From Lentzea cavernae (GTDB lineage: Bacteria; Actinomycetota; Actinomycetes; Mycobacteriales; Pseudonocardiaceae), in assembly GCF_014653695.1 (NCBI RefSeq), contig NZ_BNAR01000005.1, positions 496,001 to 560,000 on the forward strand: a stretch of 64,000 bases of DNA, read 5' to 3'. The position numbers were made by a program, and so were the translations under genes. Positions 1 through 8,043 of this stretch are shown piece after piece (position 1 is the stretch's first letter; every line of letters begins with the position of its first letter). The notes under the pieces are model-generated. The model did no database searches and was not told the origin of the DNA. It was given only the letters and a program-made list of their open reading frames with translations.

Positions 1-1
1 C

Positions 2-748
2 GCCGACCCGACGGTGCGCGGGATCGCCCAGCGGGTCGACCAGGTGCGCGCGTCGGGCGTGTCGGCGGTGCGGGTGCACCACCTGCTCGGCCGGCCGGGC
101 GACCCACCGGTGTTCCTGTTCCCGCCGATCGCCGGCTGGGGCACCGTCTACCTGGGACTCTCCGAGTCGCTGCCCGGCCACGCCGTGCACGCGTTCGACT
201 TCGTCGAGGACGAGCACCGGGTCGCCCACTACGCCGACCTCGTCGAACGGCACGCGAACGGCCCGCTCGTGCTCGGCGGGTACTCGGCGGGCGGCAACCT
301 CGCGTTCGAGGTGGCCCGGGAGCTCGAGAGCCGCGGCCACGACGTCGGCCGGGTCGTGCTGTTCGACTCGATGCCGTGCACGGACTCGGACTCCGAGCAG
401 ACGGCCGTGCTCGCCGACCGCATCCGCGCGGACATGGCGGAAGGGCTCGCGCTGCTCGACCCGGTGCTGCAACGGGTGTTGTCCGACCCGCACCTGCAGG
501 AACGGGCCGCCACCAAGCGCGCCCGGTACACCGAGTACTGGAACTCGCTGGCGCACAGGGGAAGCGTCACCGCGCCGATCACGCTGGTGCGGGCCGAGCA
601 GTCCGCGCTGGACGACGAGGCGCTGGCGGGCTGGCGGCGGTTGACGCCGGAGCTCACCGTCGTCGCGGGCTCCGGCCGGCACGCCGAGATGATGACGGGC
701 GACCCGGTCGTGCCGAACGCCCTTCTGCTGGGCGAGGTCCTGGGCTGA
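2..748 (+). CDS. C-terminal thioesterase domain, probably the end of an NRPS (partial)
   Basis: The frame is open to the left edge, so this is the 3' end of a longer gene. The visible 248 residues form an alpha/beta-hydrolase thioesterase that would release or cyclise a thiotemplate-bound chain. The oxyanion region is FPPIAG, the nucleophile elbow is GYSAGG, an Asp follows in VLFDS, and the catalytic His is in SGRHAEM near the C-terminus. A GTG at 14 exists but has no ribosome binding site, and the N-terminal residues read like a carrier-protein-to-thioesterase linker. A P450 and a stand-alone type II thioesterase about 0.9 kb away on the other strand fit a non-ribosomal peptide locus. A polyketide synthase terminus is the main alternative. 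Confidence 0.75.
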   Translation, partial: ADPTVRGIAQRVDQVRASGVSAVRVHHLLGRPGDPPVFLFPPIAGWGTVYLGLSESLPGHAVHAFDFVEDEHRVAHYADLVERHANGPLVLGGYSAGGNLAFEVARELESRGHDVGRVVLFDSMPCTDSDSEQTAVLADRIRADMAEGLALLDPVLQRVLSDPHLQERAATKRARYTEYWNSLAHRGSVTAPITLVRAEQSALDDEALAGWRRLTPELTVVAGSGRHAEMMTGDPVVPNALLLGEVLG

Positions 749-770
749 GAGCGGTGGCCGGGACCGTGCC

Positions 771-1256
771 TCACAGCACGAGCTCGGCCACCACCTCGTC
801 ACCCTCCACGACGTCGAGCTCCGTGAAACCCAGTGCGGCGTAGAGCTTGCGCGCCGCCACGTTCTCGGGCTGGTAGGACAGTCGCACCCGGACGCAGTCC
901 GGCTTGGCCGTGAGCCACCGCAGCAGCACGGTCATCGCGGCCCGCCCGAGCCCCTCGCCCTGCCGCGGCGCGTCCACGACCAGCCCACCGACCCAGTGCG
1001 CGCCGTCGTCGGGGTCGTGGCCCCACATGACGTGCCCGACGACGTCGTCGTCCGCGCGAACGCCCAGCGAGGTCCACTCGCCCTCGCGTGAGGACAGCAG
1101 CAGGTAGCGGGCCGCCGAGGGCGCCACGAAGTCGCGCTGGTCGTCGCGCGGCACCACGTCGGCGACCGCGCGCCAGTTGTCGTCGGTGATGGCGGTGAGC
1201 GTCACGAGGCGGCCGCGGGCGTCGCGCACCCCGGAGTCGATCAGGTCGTCGGTCAC
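771..1256 (-). CDS. GNAT family N-acetyltransferase
   Basis: This 161-residue protein has the Gcn5-related N-acetyltransferase fold. The acetyl-CoA loop appears as RQGEGLGRAAM (around residues 97-107), followed by the C-terminal ENVAARKLYAALGF motif typical of the family. It would transfer an acetyl group from acetyl-CoA to an amine; the substrate cannot be inferred. The GTG start at 1256 has GGAG a few bases upstream. It converges with the NRPS-type thioesterase gene and lies just downstream of the SnoaL-like gene on the same strand, so it may be the last gene of that operon. Confidence 0.85.
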   Translation of the reverse strand: MTDDLIDSGVRDARGRLVTLTAITDDNWRAVADVVPRDDQRDFVAPSAARYLLLSSREGEWTSLGVRADDDVVGHVMWGHDPDDGAHWVGGLVVDAPRQGEGLGRAAMTVLLRWLTAKPDCVRVRLSYQPENVAARKLYAALGFTELDVVEGDEVVAELVL

Positions 1257-1278
1257 CGCTCCATGCTGTCAGAAGCAG

Positions 1279-1653
1279 TCAGACCATGGGGGCGAAGAAG
1301 AACGTGTCGCGGCGCTGGAAGAACCCCTTGTCGTTGAAGACGAAGAAGTCGGCGAACCGCAGCGACACCGCGCGCCCGTCCTTCAGCACGCCGTGGAACT
1401 CGCCGTGCACGGCCGCGCGGTCGCCGTCGAGCACGGCGGCGGACACCGAGTGGCTGCCCTCCCGGATGGCCCTTTCCTCACCGTAGAAGCGTTTCAGGCT
1501 CTCGCGGCCCACCAGCGGCGCGTAGCCGGGCCGGTGGTAGACGGCATCTCCAGCGAACAGGTTCAGCAACCCGGTCAGGTCGTGCGCGTCAACTCGTTGG
1601 TAGTACTCGCGAATTCGCTGTTCGCGGACGGTCTGGTCGGTCGCTGCCGTCAT
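1279..1653 (-). CDS. SnoaL-like / NTF2-fold protein
   Basis: A 124-residue single-domain protein of the NTF2-like superfamily (SnoaL / ketosteroid-isomerase-like). The typical start is seen: an N-terminal helix with REYYQRVDAHDLTGLLNLFA, then VYHRPGY and a curved beta sheet ending FFVFNDKGFF. Members act as small cyclases, isomerases or hydroxylases on diffusible substrates, or have unknown roles. Its ATG lies inside the 3' end of the type II thioesterase gene (65-nt overlap), so the two are probably translated from one message with the P450. The biochemical role is unknown; a tailoring function in the adjacent biosynthetic locus is an inference. Confidence 0.75.
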   Translation of the reverse strand: MTAATDQTVREQRIREYYQRVDAHDLTGLLNLFAGDAVYHRPGYAPLVGRESLKRFYGEERAIREGSHSVSAAVLDGDRAAVHGEFHGVLKDGRAVSLRFADFFVFNDKGFFQRRDTFFFAPMV

Positions 1654-2407
1654 TGGAGCCCCCGTGTTCCCGGCCGGTGCCCAGCAAAGTGTCCTCGATG
1701 ATGGCCATCAGCTCGTCCAGGTGGTGGTGCAGGTAGAAATGCCCGCCGGAGAACCAGCGGGCGGTGCTCCGGCCGGTGCTGAGGTCCGCCCACCGCGCCA
1801 GCCGTTCGCCCTCGGTGTCCGGGTCCTGCTCACCGCCGAGAGCGGTGACCGGCACGGCGAACGCGGGGCGCTCGGGGTGCCGGTAGGTCTCGCAGAGCTC
1901 GTAGTCCGCCTTGAGCACGCGCAGCAACAACCCCATCAGCTCCGGGTGGTCGAGCACCTCGCTGGCCGTGCCCTGCAACTGCACGATGTGGTCCTGGAAC
2001 TCCTGCTCCGGCAACGTGTGCAGCGCGGGCCCGACGTGCGGCAGGTGCGGCGCGGGATACCCGGAGGCGAACAGGTGCACCGGCGTCCGCCCCCGCTCGG
2101 CCAGCGCATGCGCCAGCTCGTACCCGATGAGCGCACCCATGCTGTGCCCGAAGACGGCGACCGGCCCGCGCACCCGTTCCAGCACGGGCCCGACCAGCTC
2201 GTCGACCACCTCGGACACCGACCGCACCAGCGGTTCACCGAAGCGCGCCTCCCTGCCGGGCAGTTGCACCGGCAGCACCTCGATCTGCGGCCCGAGCCGC
2301 TCCTGCCAGTCCCGGTAGGCCGACGCCCCCGCACCGGCGTGAGGCACGCACACCAGCTGCACCGCCGCTGCGGCAAGGGGTTCGGTCGCGAACCAGCGCC
2401 CGGTCAC
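1589..2407 (-). CDS. type II thioesterase (editing thioesterase)
   Basis: A 272-residue stand-alone thioesterase of the RifR/GrsT type that hydrolyses wrongly loaded acyl or aminoacyl groups from carrier proteins. Visible motifs are VCVPHAGAGASAY (oxyanion loop), PVQLPGRE, the nucleophile elbow GHSMGA and the catalytic His in FSGGHFYLH. The GTG start at 2407 is chosen because GGAGG lies 6-7 bases upstream and the start overlaps the P450 stop as GTGA, implying translational coupling. The C-terminal 30 residues after the catalytic His are poorly conserved in type and overlap the next gene. It presumably serves the synthetase whose thioesterase ends at 748. Confidence 0.9.
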   Translation of the reverse strand: MTGRWFATEPLAAAAVQLVCVPHAGAGASAYRDWQERLGPQIEVLPVQLPGREARFGEPLVRSVSEVVDELVGPVLERVRGPVAVFGHSMGALIGYELAHALAERGRTPVHLFASGYPAPHLPHVGPALHTLPEQEFQDHIVQLQGTASEVLDHPELMGLLLRVLKADYELCETYRHPERPAFAVPVTALGGEQDPDTEGERLARWADLSTGRSTARWFSGGHFYLHHHLDELMAIIEDTLLGTGREHGGSNDGSDRPDRPRTANSRVLPTS

Positions 2408-3612
2408 AGTTCCTCCGTGGTAACGCCTGCGGGCCAGCTCACCGGCAAGCTCCTCACACCGCGCAACAAAGTGCCCGGCAACCAACTCAACTCGTCTTGC
2501 GCCACATCCACCATGATGCCCGGAAACCGTTCCAGCAAAGCACGAATCGCGATACGACCCTCCATCCTGGCCAGTGGCGCACCGAGGCAGTAGTGCACGC
2601 CATGACCGAAAGCGAGGTGCCCGCCACCGTCCCGCCGCACGTCAAACCGCCCGGGGTCGCTGAACCGCGTCTCGTCCCGGTTGGCCGAGGCCAGCACCAC
2701 CAGCACCGGATCGCCGGTCTCGACCGCGACCCCGCCGATCTCCACGCGCTCCAGCGCGAACCGGAAGGTCGCCGACTCGATCGGCCCCTCGAACCGCAAC
2801 ACCTCCTCGACCGCACCGTCCACCAGCGAAGGGTCCGCTCGCAGGGCGGCGAGCTGGTCGGGGTGCCGGACCAGCGTCAACACGGCGTTGGTGATGAGGT
2901 TGACCGTCGTCTCGTGCCCCGCGGACAGCAACAGGTACGCCATCGCCCGCAACTCGGCACCCGTGAGCCGGTCGCTGTCCTCGTCGGTGGCTCTGATCAG
3001 CGCACTGAGCAGGTCGTCACCCGGTTCGTCGCGCTTGACCGCGACCAGCTCCCCGAGATAACCCTTCAGCTGCCCGAACGCCTCCACCTTCGCTGCCAGC
3101 CCAACCGGCGCGTTGATGGCGTTCGACCAGCCCCGGAACGACTCCCGGTCCATCGCGGGCACCCCGAGGAGTTCGCAGATCACCCCGATCGACAGCGGAA
3201 AGGCGAAGTCCGCCACCAGATCGGCCCGGCCTTCGGCCTGCATCGCGTCCAGCAGACCGTCCACCTGCCGCCGCACACCGCCGGCCATCGCCTCGACCCG
3301 CCGCGGTGTGAACTCCTTGGACACGAGCCTGCGCAGACGCGTGTGCTGCGGCGGATCGCTGACCAGCAGGTGCGGCCCGAGGAACTCCTGGTCGAACGAG
3401 CTGGCACCGATCTTGGTCAGGTCCTTGGACAACCGGGCGTCGGCCAGCGCCGCACGAGCGACCTCGTAGCCGACGACCAGCCACATCTCCTGCCCGTCCG
3501 GCAGCCGCACCCAGTGCACCGGGCCGCGTTCCCGCAGCCTCGCGTACACCTCGTGCGGTTCCTTCAGCAGATCTCCGGATAACTCGCCGGCCCCCAACCG
3601 GACGGTGTCCAT
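2404..3612 (-). CDS. cytochrome P450 monooxygenase
   Basis: A 402-residue soluble bacterial class I P450 (CYP107-like length). The I-helix oxygen-activation motif is AGHETT, the K-helix ExxR is EEVLR, and the haem loop FGHGVHYCLG carries the Cys thiolate ligand. It needs external ferredoxin and reductase, neither of which is in the same operon. The ATG at 3612 is preferred because GGGGAG lies about 8 bases upstream; an ATG seven codons earlier lacks a site. It is the first gene of an operon with the type II thioesterase and SnoaL-like gene. Such P450/type II thioesterase pairs often hydroxylate a carrier-bound amino acid or tailor the product; the substrate here is inferred only from context. 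Confidence 0.92.
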   Translation of the reverse strand: MDTVRLGAGELSGDLLKEPHEVYARLRERGPVHWVRLPDGQEMWLVVGYEVARAALADARLSKDLTKIGASSFDQEFLGPHLLVSDPPQHTRLRRLVSKEFTPRRVEAMAGGVRRQVDGLLDAMQAEGRADLVADFAFPLSIGVICELLGVPAMDRESFRGWSNAINAPVGLAAKVEAFGQLKGYLGELVAVKRDEPGDDLLSALIRATDEDSDRLTGAELRAMAYLLLSAGHETTVNLITNAVLTLVRHPDQLAALRADPSLVDGAVEEVLRFEGPIESATFRFALERVEIGGVAVETGDPVLVVLASANRDETRFSDPGRFDVRRDGGGHLAFGHGVHYCLGAPLARMEGRIAIRALLERFPGIMVDVAQDELSWLPGTLLRGVRSLPVSWPAGVTTEEL

Positions 3613-3692
3613 CCATGTCTCCCCTCGACACAACGCACTGTACGCAGCAACACCAGCCGAGGCGAGGTTCCGCAGAAGTTCATCGTTCGTCT

Positions 3693-3715
3693 ACTGTGGA
3701 CAGACATTTCACAGT
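3693..3715. promoter_or_regulatory. inverted repeat upstream of the P450 operon
   Basis: ACTGTG (3693-3698) and CACAGT (3710-3715) form perfect 6-bp arms around an 11-bp spacer, about 80 bp upstream of the P450 start in the only promoter-sized gap of that operon (3613-3757). It is a candidate operator; no regulator can be assigned. Confidence 0.35.
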
Positions 3716-3757
3716 ATGCGGAAGGCCGCCAGGACAGGCCACAGAGGCCGGCACCAG

Positions 3758-4642
3758 TCAGTCGGCGGAGGTGTCGCCGAGCTGCACCCGGTCGAGGAAC
3801 CCGAGGATCAACCCGGCCACCTCCTCGCCGCGGCTCTCCAGCAGGAAGTGGCCTCCGTCGAGCAGGTGGATCTCGGCGTTGGGCGTGTCCTCGGCGAACG
3901 CGGTGGCGCCGTCCGGCCCGAAGATCTCGTCGTTCTTGCCCCACACGGCGAGCACAGGTGTGCGGTGGCTGCGCAGGTGCTCGTGCAGGGCCGGGTAGAG
4001 CGGAGGATTGGTCGCGTAGTCGCGGAAGAGGGTCAGCTGGATCTCGTCGTTGCCCGGACGTGAAACGAGCGCGTGGTCGTGGTGCCACGTGTCGGGACTG
4101 ACGACACTGGGGTCCGGAACGCCGTGGACGTACTGCCACTGGATCGCTTCCAGTGACAGCGCCTCCCGGATGGCGCCTTCGGTCTCGGGCGTCTGCTCGC
4201 GCTGGTAGTCCCACACCGGCTTCCAGAAGCTCTCGACGAAGCCCGCGTCGTAGCCGTTGCCGTTCTGCGTGATGATCGCCGTGACCGCATCGGGCCGCGC
4301 CAGCACCAGGCGCCAGCCGACCGGAGCGCCGTAGTCCTGCACGTAGATCGCGTACCGGGTCACGCCGAGCTGGTCGAGCAGGCCGGCGGTCAGGTTCGTC
4401 AGCGCGTCGAAGCTGTAGTCGAACTCGCTGACCGGCGGCGCGGCGGACAGGCCGAAGCCGAGGTGGTCGGGCGCGATGACGTGGTAGCGCTCGGCCAGCA
4501 CGGGAATCAGGTCGCGGAACATGAACGAGCTGGTCGGGTACCCGTGCAGCAGCACGACGACGGGCGCGTCGGCGGGTCCCGCCTCCCGGTAGAAGAGCTC
4601 CTGACCCGCCACGGTGGCACGGCGGTGGTGAACGACCGGCAT
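3758..4642 (-). CDS. alpha/beta hydrolase, haloalkane dehalogenase / epoxide hydrolase-like
   Basis: A 294-residue alpha/beta hydrolase. HGYPTSSFMFRD carries the oxyanion HGYP motif, the nucleophile is Asp in YVQDYGAPVG rather than Ser, WGKNDEIFG supplies the acid and DGGHFLLE the catalytic His. An Asp nucleophile with HGxP is the pattern of haloalkane dehalogenases and epoxide hydrolases, which work through an alkyl-enzyme ester. The ATG at 4642 is chosen because GGAG lies 6 bases upstream; a TTG four codons earlier has no site. The gene is divergent from the CGNR regulator with a regular array of CTAAC/GTTAG half-sites between them, so it is probably regulated by that protein. Confidence 0.85.
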   Translation of the reverse strand: MPVVHHRRATVAGQELFYREAGPADAPVVVLLHGYPTSSFMFRDLIPVLAERYHVIAPDHLGFGLSAAPPVSEFDYSFDALTNLTAGLLDQLGVTRYAIYVQDYGAPVGWRLVLARPDAVTAIITQNGNGYDAGFVESFWKPVWDYQREQTPETEGAIREALSLEAIQWQYVHGVPDPSVVSPDTWHHDHALVSRPGNDEIQLTLFRDYATNPPLYPALHEHLRSHRTPVLAVWGKNDEIFGPDGATAFAEDTPNAEIHLLDGGHFLLESRGEEVAGLILGFLDRVQLGDTSAD

Positions 4643-4644
4643 GT

Positions 4645-4725
4645 CTAACTCCAATGGATCGCTTATCTGGTTAGACCAGTGAAGCCACCGCCACCTAACT
4701 TGTCAAGCCCCGTTGAACAGGTTAG
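4645..4725. promoter_or_regulatory. phased operator array, four alternating CTAAC / GTTAG half-sites
   Basis: The 92-bp divergent region between the hydrolase and the CGNR gene holds CTAAC at 4645-4649, GTTAG at 4670-4674, CTAAC at 4695-4699 and GTTAG at 4721-4725. Start-to-start spacings are 25, 25 and 26 bp. The right-hand pair extends to a better inverted repeat, CTAACTTGTCAA facing TTGAACAGGTTAG. This looks like two palindromic sites that would control both promoters. Confidence 0.6.
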
Positions 4726-4734
4726 GTTTGCGGA

Positions 4735-5238
4735 GTGTTCCCCCAGGACCAGGATCTGCTGCTCGACCTCCTGAACACGACGCCGGTGCTTTCAGGCACT
4801 CCCCGGGACGAGTTGTCCACTGAGGACGACGGACGCGCATGGCTTGCGGCACACGGACAAACCGCTTCGATCGGCGAGTGGCGCTCACTGCGTGAAGTGC
4901 GTGCGGTCCTGCAGGAAGTCGTGCGAGGTGCGGCACCCGCACGACTGCTGGCGCCGTACCTCGACGGGGTGAGCTACCGCGCCGCGCTCACGAACGACCG
5001 GGTCGAATGGCGGCTGGAAGCGCCTCGGCACGGCGAGGCCGCGGCACGCGCCGTCCTGGCATGGGACGCGTTGCGCACGTCGGCACCGGACCGGCTGCGG
5101 CCGTGTGCGAACTCCGAATGCAGGCTGTTCCTGTTCGACCGCAGCAAGGCCAACCGCGCCCGCTGGTGCTCGATGACGGCGTGCGGGAACCGCATGAAGG
5201 CACGGCGTCACTACGAGCGGACCCGAAAGCCCGATTGA
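4735..5238 (+). CDS. CGNR zinc-finger / ABATE-domain transcriptional regulator
   Basis: A 167-residue protein. The N-terminal half begins DLLLDLLNT as in ABATE (putative stress-induced) domains. The C-terminal half is a CGNR zinc finger: CANSEC, then WCSMTACGNRMKARRHYER, with four Cys placed for one zinc ion and the signature CGNR. Family members are predicted DNA-binding regulators. The GTG at 4735 follows GCGGA directly, so the transcript may be leaderless or nearly so. The first operator half-sites lie only 10 bp from the start, consistent with autoregulation, and the divergent hydrolase is the likely target. Confidence 0.85.
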   Translation: MFPQDQDLLLDLLNTTPVLSGTPRDELSTEDDGRAWLAAHGQTASIGEWRSLREVRAVLQEVVRGAAPARLLAPYLDGVSYRAALTNDRVEWRLEAPRHGEAAARAVLAWDALRTSAPDRLRPCANSECRLFLFDRSKANRARWCSMTACGNRMKARRHYERTRKPD

Positions 5239-5343
5239 GCTGGCGATCTCCTTGGACGTCAAGGGTTCCGTCGCCGCCGATCACGGCGTGCTCCACGCGG
5301 ACCCGGTTCCGCTGTCCGCCTGAACCACAGCAGGCCACACGGG

Positions 5344-7767
5344 TCAGCTGACCCCGGTGAGCTTGGCCCTGACCGCCGCCTCCTCCGGGTGCTCGTGCTC
5401 CGCGTACCGGGCGGCCGCCTTCTCCCACCACGCGCGGGCCTCCGCGGGATCACCCAGCTCGTGGTGGGCGTCGCCGAGCAGGTTCTCGGAGTAGGCGAGG
5501 TCGACCCACGTGCCCATCTGCCCGAACGACTCCAGCGCGTCCATCAGCTTCGACACCGCCTCCGCGTGTCTGCCGAGCCCGATGTACGCGCGGGCCAGCT
5601 CGGACGCCATCAGCCCGCTGTTGTGCGGGTCCGGCACGCCGTCCAGCGCATCCCACTCGGCCGCCAGTTCCAGCACCTCCGCGGGCCTGTCCGCGAGGAC
5701 GAGCGCCCCGGCGAGCTGGTGCAGGGCCAGCCGCAACCGGGTCGGTGTCCGGGACTTGTCACCGCGCAGCAGTTCGAGCGAGTCCCGCGCCACCTCGACC
5801 GCCTCGTGCGGGCGGCCGAGATCCCCGAGCACCCACGCGACGCCCGCCCGGGCCCGCACCTGCCCGGCGACCAGTCCGACCTCCTCCCAGATCAGGTCGG
5901 TGGCCTCGAACAGCTCCAGCGCCCTCTCCAGCTCGCCGAGCCGTGCGTGGCCGACCGCGCGCAGGAAGGACATCCTCGCCACCTGCACCCGGTCGCCGAG
6001 CCGGTCCGACGCCCGGGTCGCACGCGCGAACAGGCCGATCCACTCACGCCAGAGCCCGAACCGCTCGACCAGGTCGGTCATGAACCACACCAGTTGCGAG
6101 GTGTGCCGGTCGTGGCCCTGCTCGTCGGCCAGCACGACGAGCGCGTGGATCACCGTGCGTTCCGCCTGGAACCACGACTCGGCCTGGTCCGGGCGCTCGA
6201 ACGTCTCCGGGATCGCGCCGGCCGACGGCACGGGAGGGTCGTCGAGGGTCCCGAGGTGGTTCCAGTAGTGCGTGCGGTTGATGCTTTCGAGCGTGTGGAG
6301 GTAGTGGTCGAGCATGCGTTCCACCGCCGCCGCGCGGGACGGTCCGGGTTCGTCGGCCTCCGCGCGGTCGGCGGCGTAGACCCGCAGCAGGTCGTGGCAC
6401 GTGAACCGGCCTGGGGCGTGCTCGACGAGCAGGTTCGCCCTGACCAGTGCGCGGACGGCCTCCTCGGCGGGTTCACCGGCGAGGCTCGTGGCCGCCGCGA
6501 TCGTGAGGTCCGGTCCCGGATGCACGCCGACGAGCCGGAACATCCGCGCTGCCCGCGGGCTGAGCTGCTGGTAGGACCACTGGAACACGGTGCGGACGCT
6601 GGTCTGCGCGTCACCGGTGTCGAGCGAGTCGAGGCGGGTCCGCTCGTCGGCGAGTTCGGTGGCCAGCGCGGACAGCGGGAGGGTCGGGGCCTCGGCCGCC
6701 CGTGCCGCCACGATCGCGAGTGCCAGCGGCAGGCCACCGCACCAGGCCACCAGGTCGCCGGCGTCGTCCACCCGCTCCTCACCGAGCCTGCTGACCAGCA
6801 GCGCGCGTGCCTCTTCCGCGCTGAGCACGTCGAGGGCGAGATCGCGCCGCGCCAGTCCGGTGAGCCGGTCGCGGCTCGTGATCAGCACGAACGACGGGCC
6901 GGTCAGCAGCGGGCGGACGTGCTCGGCGTCGCGGGCGTTGTCGAGCACCACGAGCAGGCGGCGATCCGCCGTCAGCTCGCGGTAGAGCGCTGCCTGGTCG
7001 TCCAGAGCCGCCGGGATGCGCTCCGCCGGGACCCCGAGAGCTTCGAGGAACCGGACCAGCACGTCACCGGGCGCCATCGGGTCGCGGTGCCGGTCGAACC
7101 CCCGCATGTTCACGTGCAGCTGACCGTCCGGGAAGCGGTCGGCCACGCTGTGCGCCCACTGCACGGCGAGCACGCTCTTGCCGACGCCCGCGGTACCGGT
7201 GATCGTGGCGGTGACCGGCCCGGTGCCCTCGGCGAGAGAGGTCAGCTCGCGCAGGTGCCCGGCCCGCCCGACGAAGCGCGGCATGGCGGCGGGGAGCAAT
7301 CGGGGCGCGCGGCGCCTCGACCTGGCCAGAGCCTCGGCGCACTCCTCCTCCACGTGCCGGATCTCGTTGCGGTGCAACAGGTCTGAAACGACGTTGGTCA
7401 GCATCGGGCCGCGCCACAGCTTGCCGGCGTCCGCGAAGTCCTGCGCCGCGACGAGTTCGCGGAACCGCAGCAGGTCGAGCTCTTCGGGCTCGACACGTGC
7501 CTCGTATCCGCCGGAGTGCGTCCGCACGCAGTCCGCCCCGCCCAACGCGACCCGCAGCCGCCGCACGACTTGGTGGAGCGACTGCCTGGCCCGAGCGGGC
7601 GGCACGCCGTTCCACACCAGCTCCGCCAGTTCGTCGACGGAGACGAACTGGTTGGGGCGCAACAACAACGCCGCCAGCAGCACACGGCACCGCCCGACGG
7701 GCACCGGCACGTCGGCGCCGTCGAGCGTCACCTCCAGCGCTCCGAGGACCCCATACCTCACGACCAC
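5344..7767 (-). CDS. AfsR/SARP-type regulator with short BTAD, NB-ARC and TPR (SARP1)
   Basis: An 807-residue regulator. Residues 4-92 form an OmpR-type winged helix (VSVDELAELVWNG, then LHQVVRRLRVALG). The bacterial transcriptional activation domain that follows is very short, about 55 residues instead of about 145, before FVGRAGHL opens the NTPase. The P-loop is GTAGVGKS (near residue 190) and LLVVLDNA is Walker B. The last 300 residues are TPR helices. The GTG at 7767 is preferred because GGAGG lies 5 bases upstream; an ATG four codons earlier has no site. It probably activates a nearby pathway when its TPR/NB-ARC module senses a signal; the NRPS/P450 locus to the left is a possible target. 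Confidence 0.88.
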   Translation of the reverse strand: MVVRYGVLGALEVTLDGADVPVPVGRCRVLLAALLLRPNQFVSVDELAELVWNGVPPARARQSLHQVVRRLRVALGGADCVRTHSGGYEARVEPEELDLLRFRELVAAQDFADAGKLWRGPMLTNVVSDLLHRNEIRHVEEECAEALARSRRRAPRLLPAAMPRFVGRAGHLRELTSLAEGTGPVTATITGTAGVGKSVLAVQWAHSVADRFPDGQLHVNMRGFDRHRDPMAPGDVLVRFLEALGVPAERIPAALDDQAALYRELTADRRLLVVLDNARDAEHVRPLLTGPSFVLITSRDRLTGLARRDLALDVLSAEEARALLVSRLGEERVDDAGDLVAWCGGLPLALAIVAARAAEAPTLPLSALATELADERTRLDSLDTGDAQTSVRTVFQWSYQQLSPRAARMFRLVGVHPGPDLTIAAATSLAGEPAEEAVRALVRANLLVEHAPGRFTCHDLLRVYAADRAEADEPGPSRAAAVERMLDHYLHTLESINRTHYWNHLGTLDDPPVPSAGAIPETFERPDQAESWFQAERTVIHALVVLADEQGHDRHTSQLVWFMTDLVERFGLWREWIGLFARATRASDRLGDRVQVARMSFLRAVGHARLGELERALELFEATDLIWEEVGLVAGQVRARAGVAWVLGDLGRPHEAVEVARDSLELLRGDKSRTPTRLRLALHQLAGALVLADRPAEVLELAAEWDALDGVPDPHNSGLMASELARAYIGLGRHAEAVSKLMDALESFGQMGTWVDLAYSENLLGDAHHELGDPAEARAWWEKAAARYAEHEHPEEAAVRAKLTGVS

Positions 7768-7795
7768 TGCTGCCTCCATCGACCTGCGACCGAAG

Positions 7796-7844
7796 CGACG
7801 ACATTAACGCGCGCACGTCCGCTCGCGCGTTACCGATGTCGTCG
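7796..7844. promoter_or_regulatory. long inverted repeat upstream of SARP1
   Basis: The arms are CGACGACATTAACGCGCG (7796-7813) and the complement of 7824-7844, which reads CGACGACAT, a CGG insertion, then TAACGCGCG. Eighteen matched bases around a 10-bp centre and a 3-nt bulge lie 29 bp upstream of the SARP1 start. Either an operator or a hairpin in the 5' leader is possible. The rest of the 276-bp divergent gap (7768-8043) shows nothing else clear. Confidence 0.5.
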
Positions 7845-8043
7845 TGGACGCCGAGGCCGCTCGCCGGGCATTCCACGACGATCTTTCGCCGACCGTGAAT
7901 TCCACTGCGCACGGCACATTGCCGGAATCGCCGACAGGTGGTGGCCGAGTCCGTCGAGTGGTTACGGTGACTGAGGGGTTTGGGGTGCCGTGGACGAATT
8001 CGTGCCGCGGCAGGGGGAAACAGATTCGCACTGGGGGTTCACC

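Noticed and set aside
5239..5343. Possible gene remnant between the CGNR and SARP1 genes
   Set aside because: A short minus-strand stretch looked vaguely amidohydrolase-like but is too short and has no conserved motif.
5389..7386. A 665-codon plus-strand frame antisense to SARP1
   Set aside because: Composition is that of an antisense shadow, with no recognisable domain, while the minus strand has P-loop and HTH motifs.
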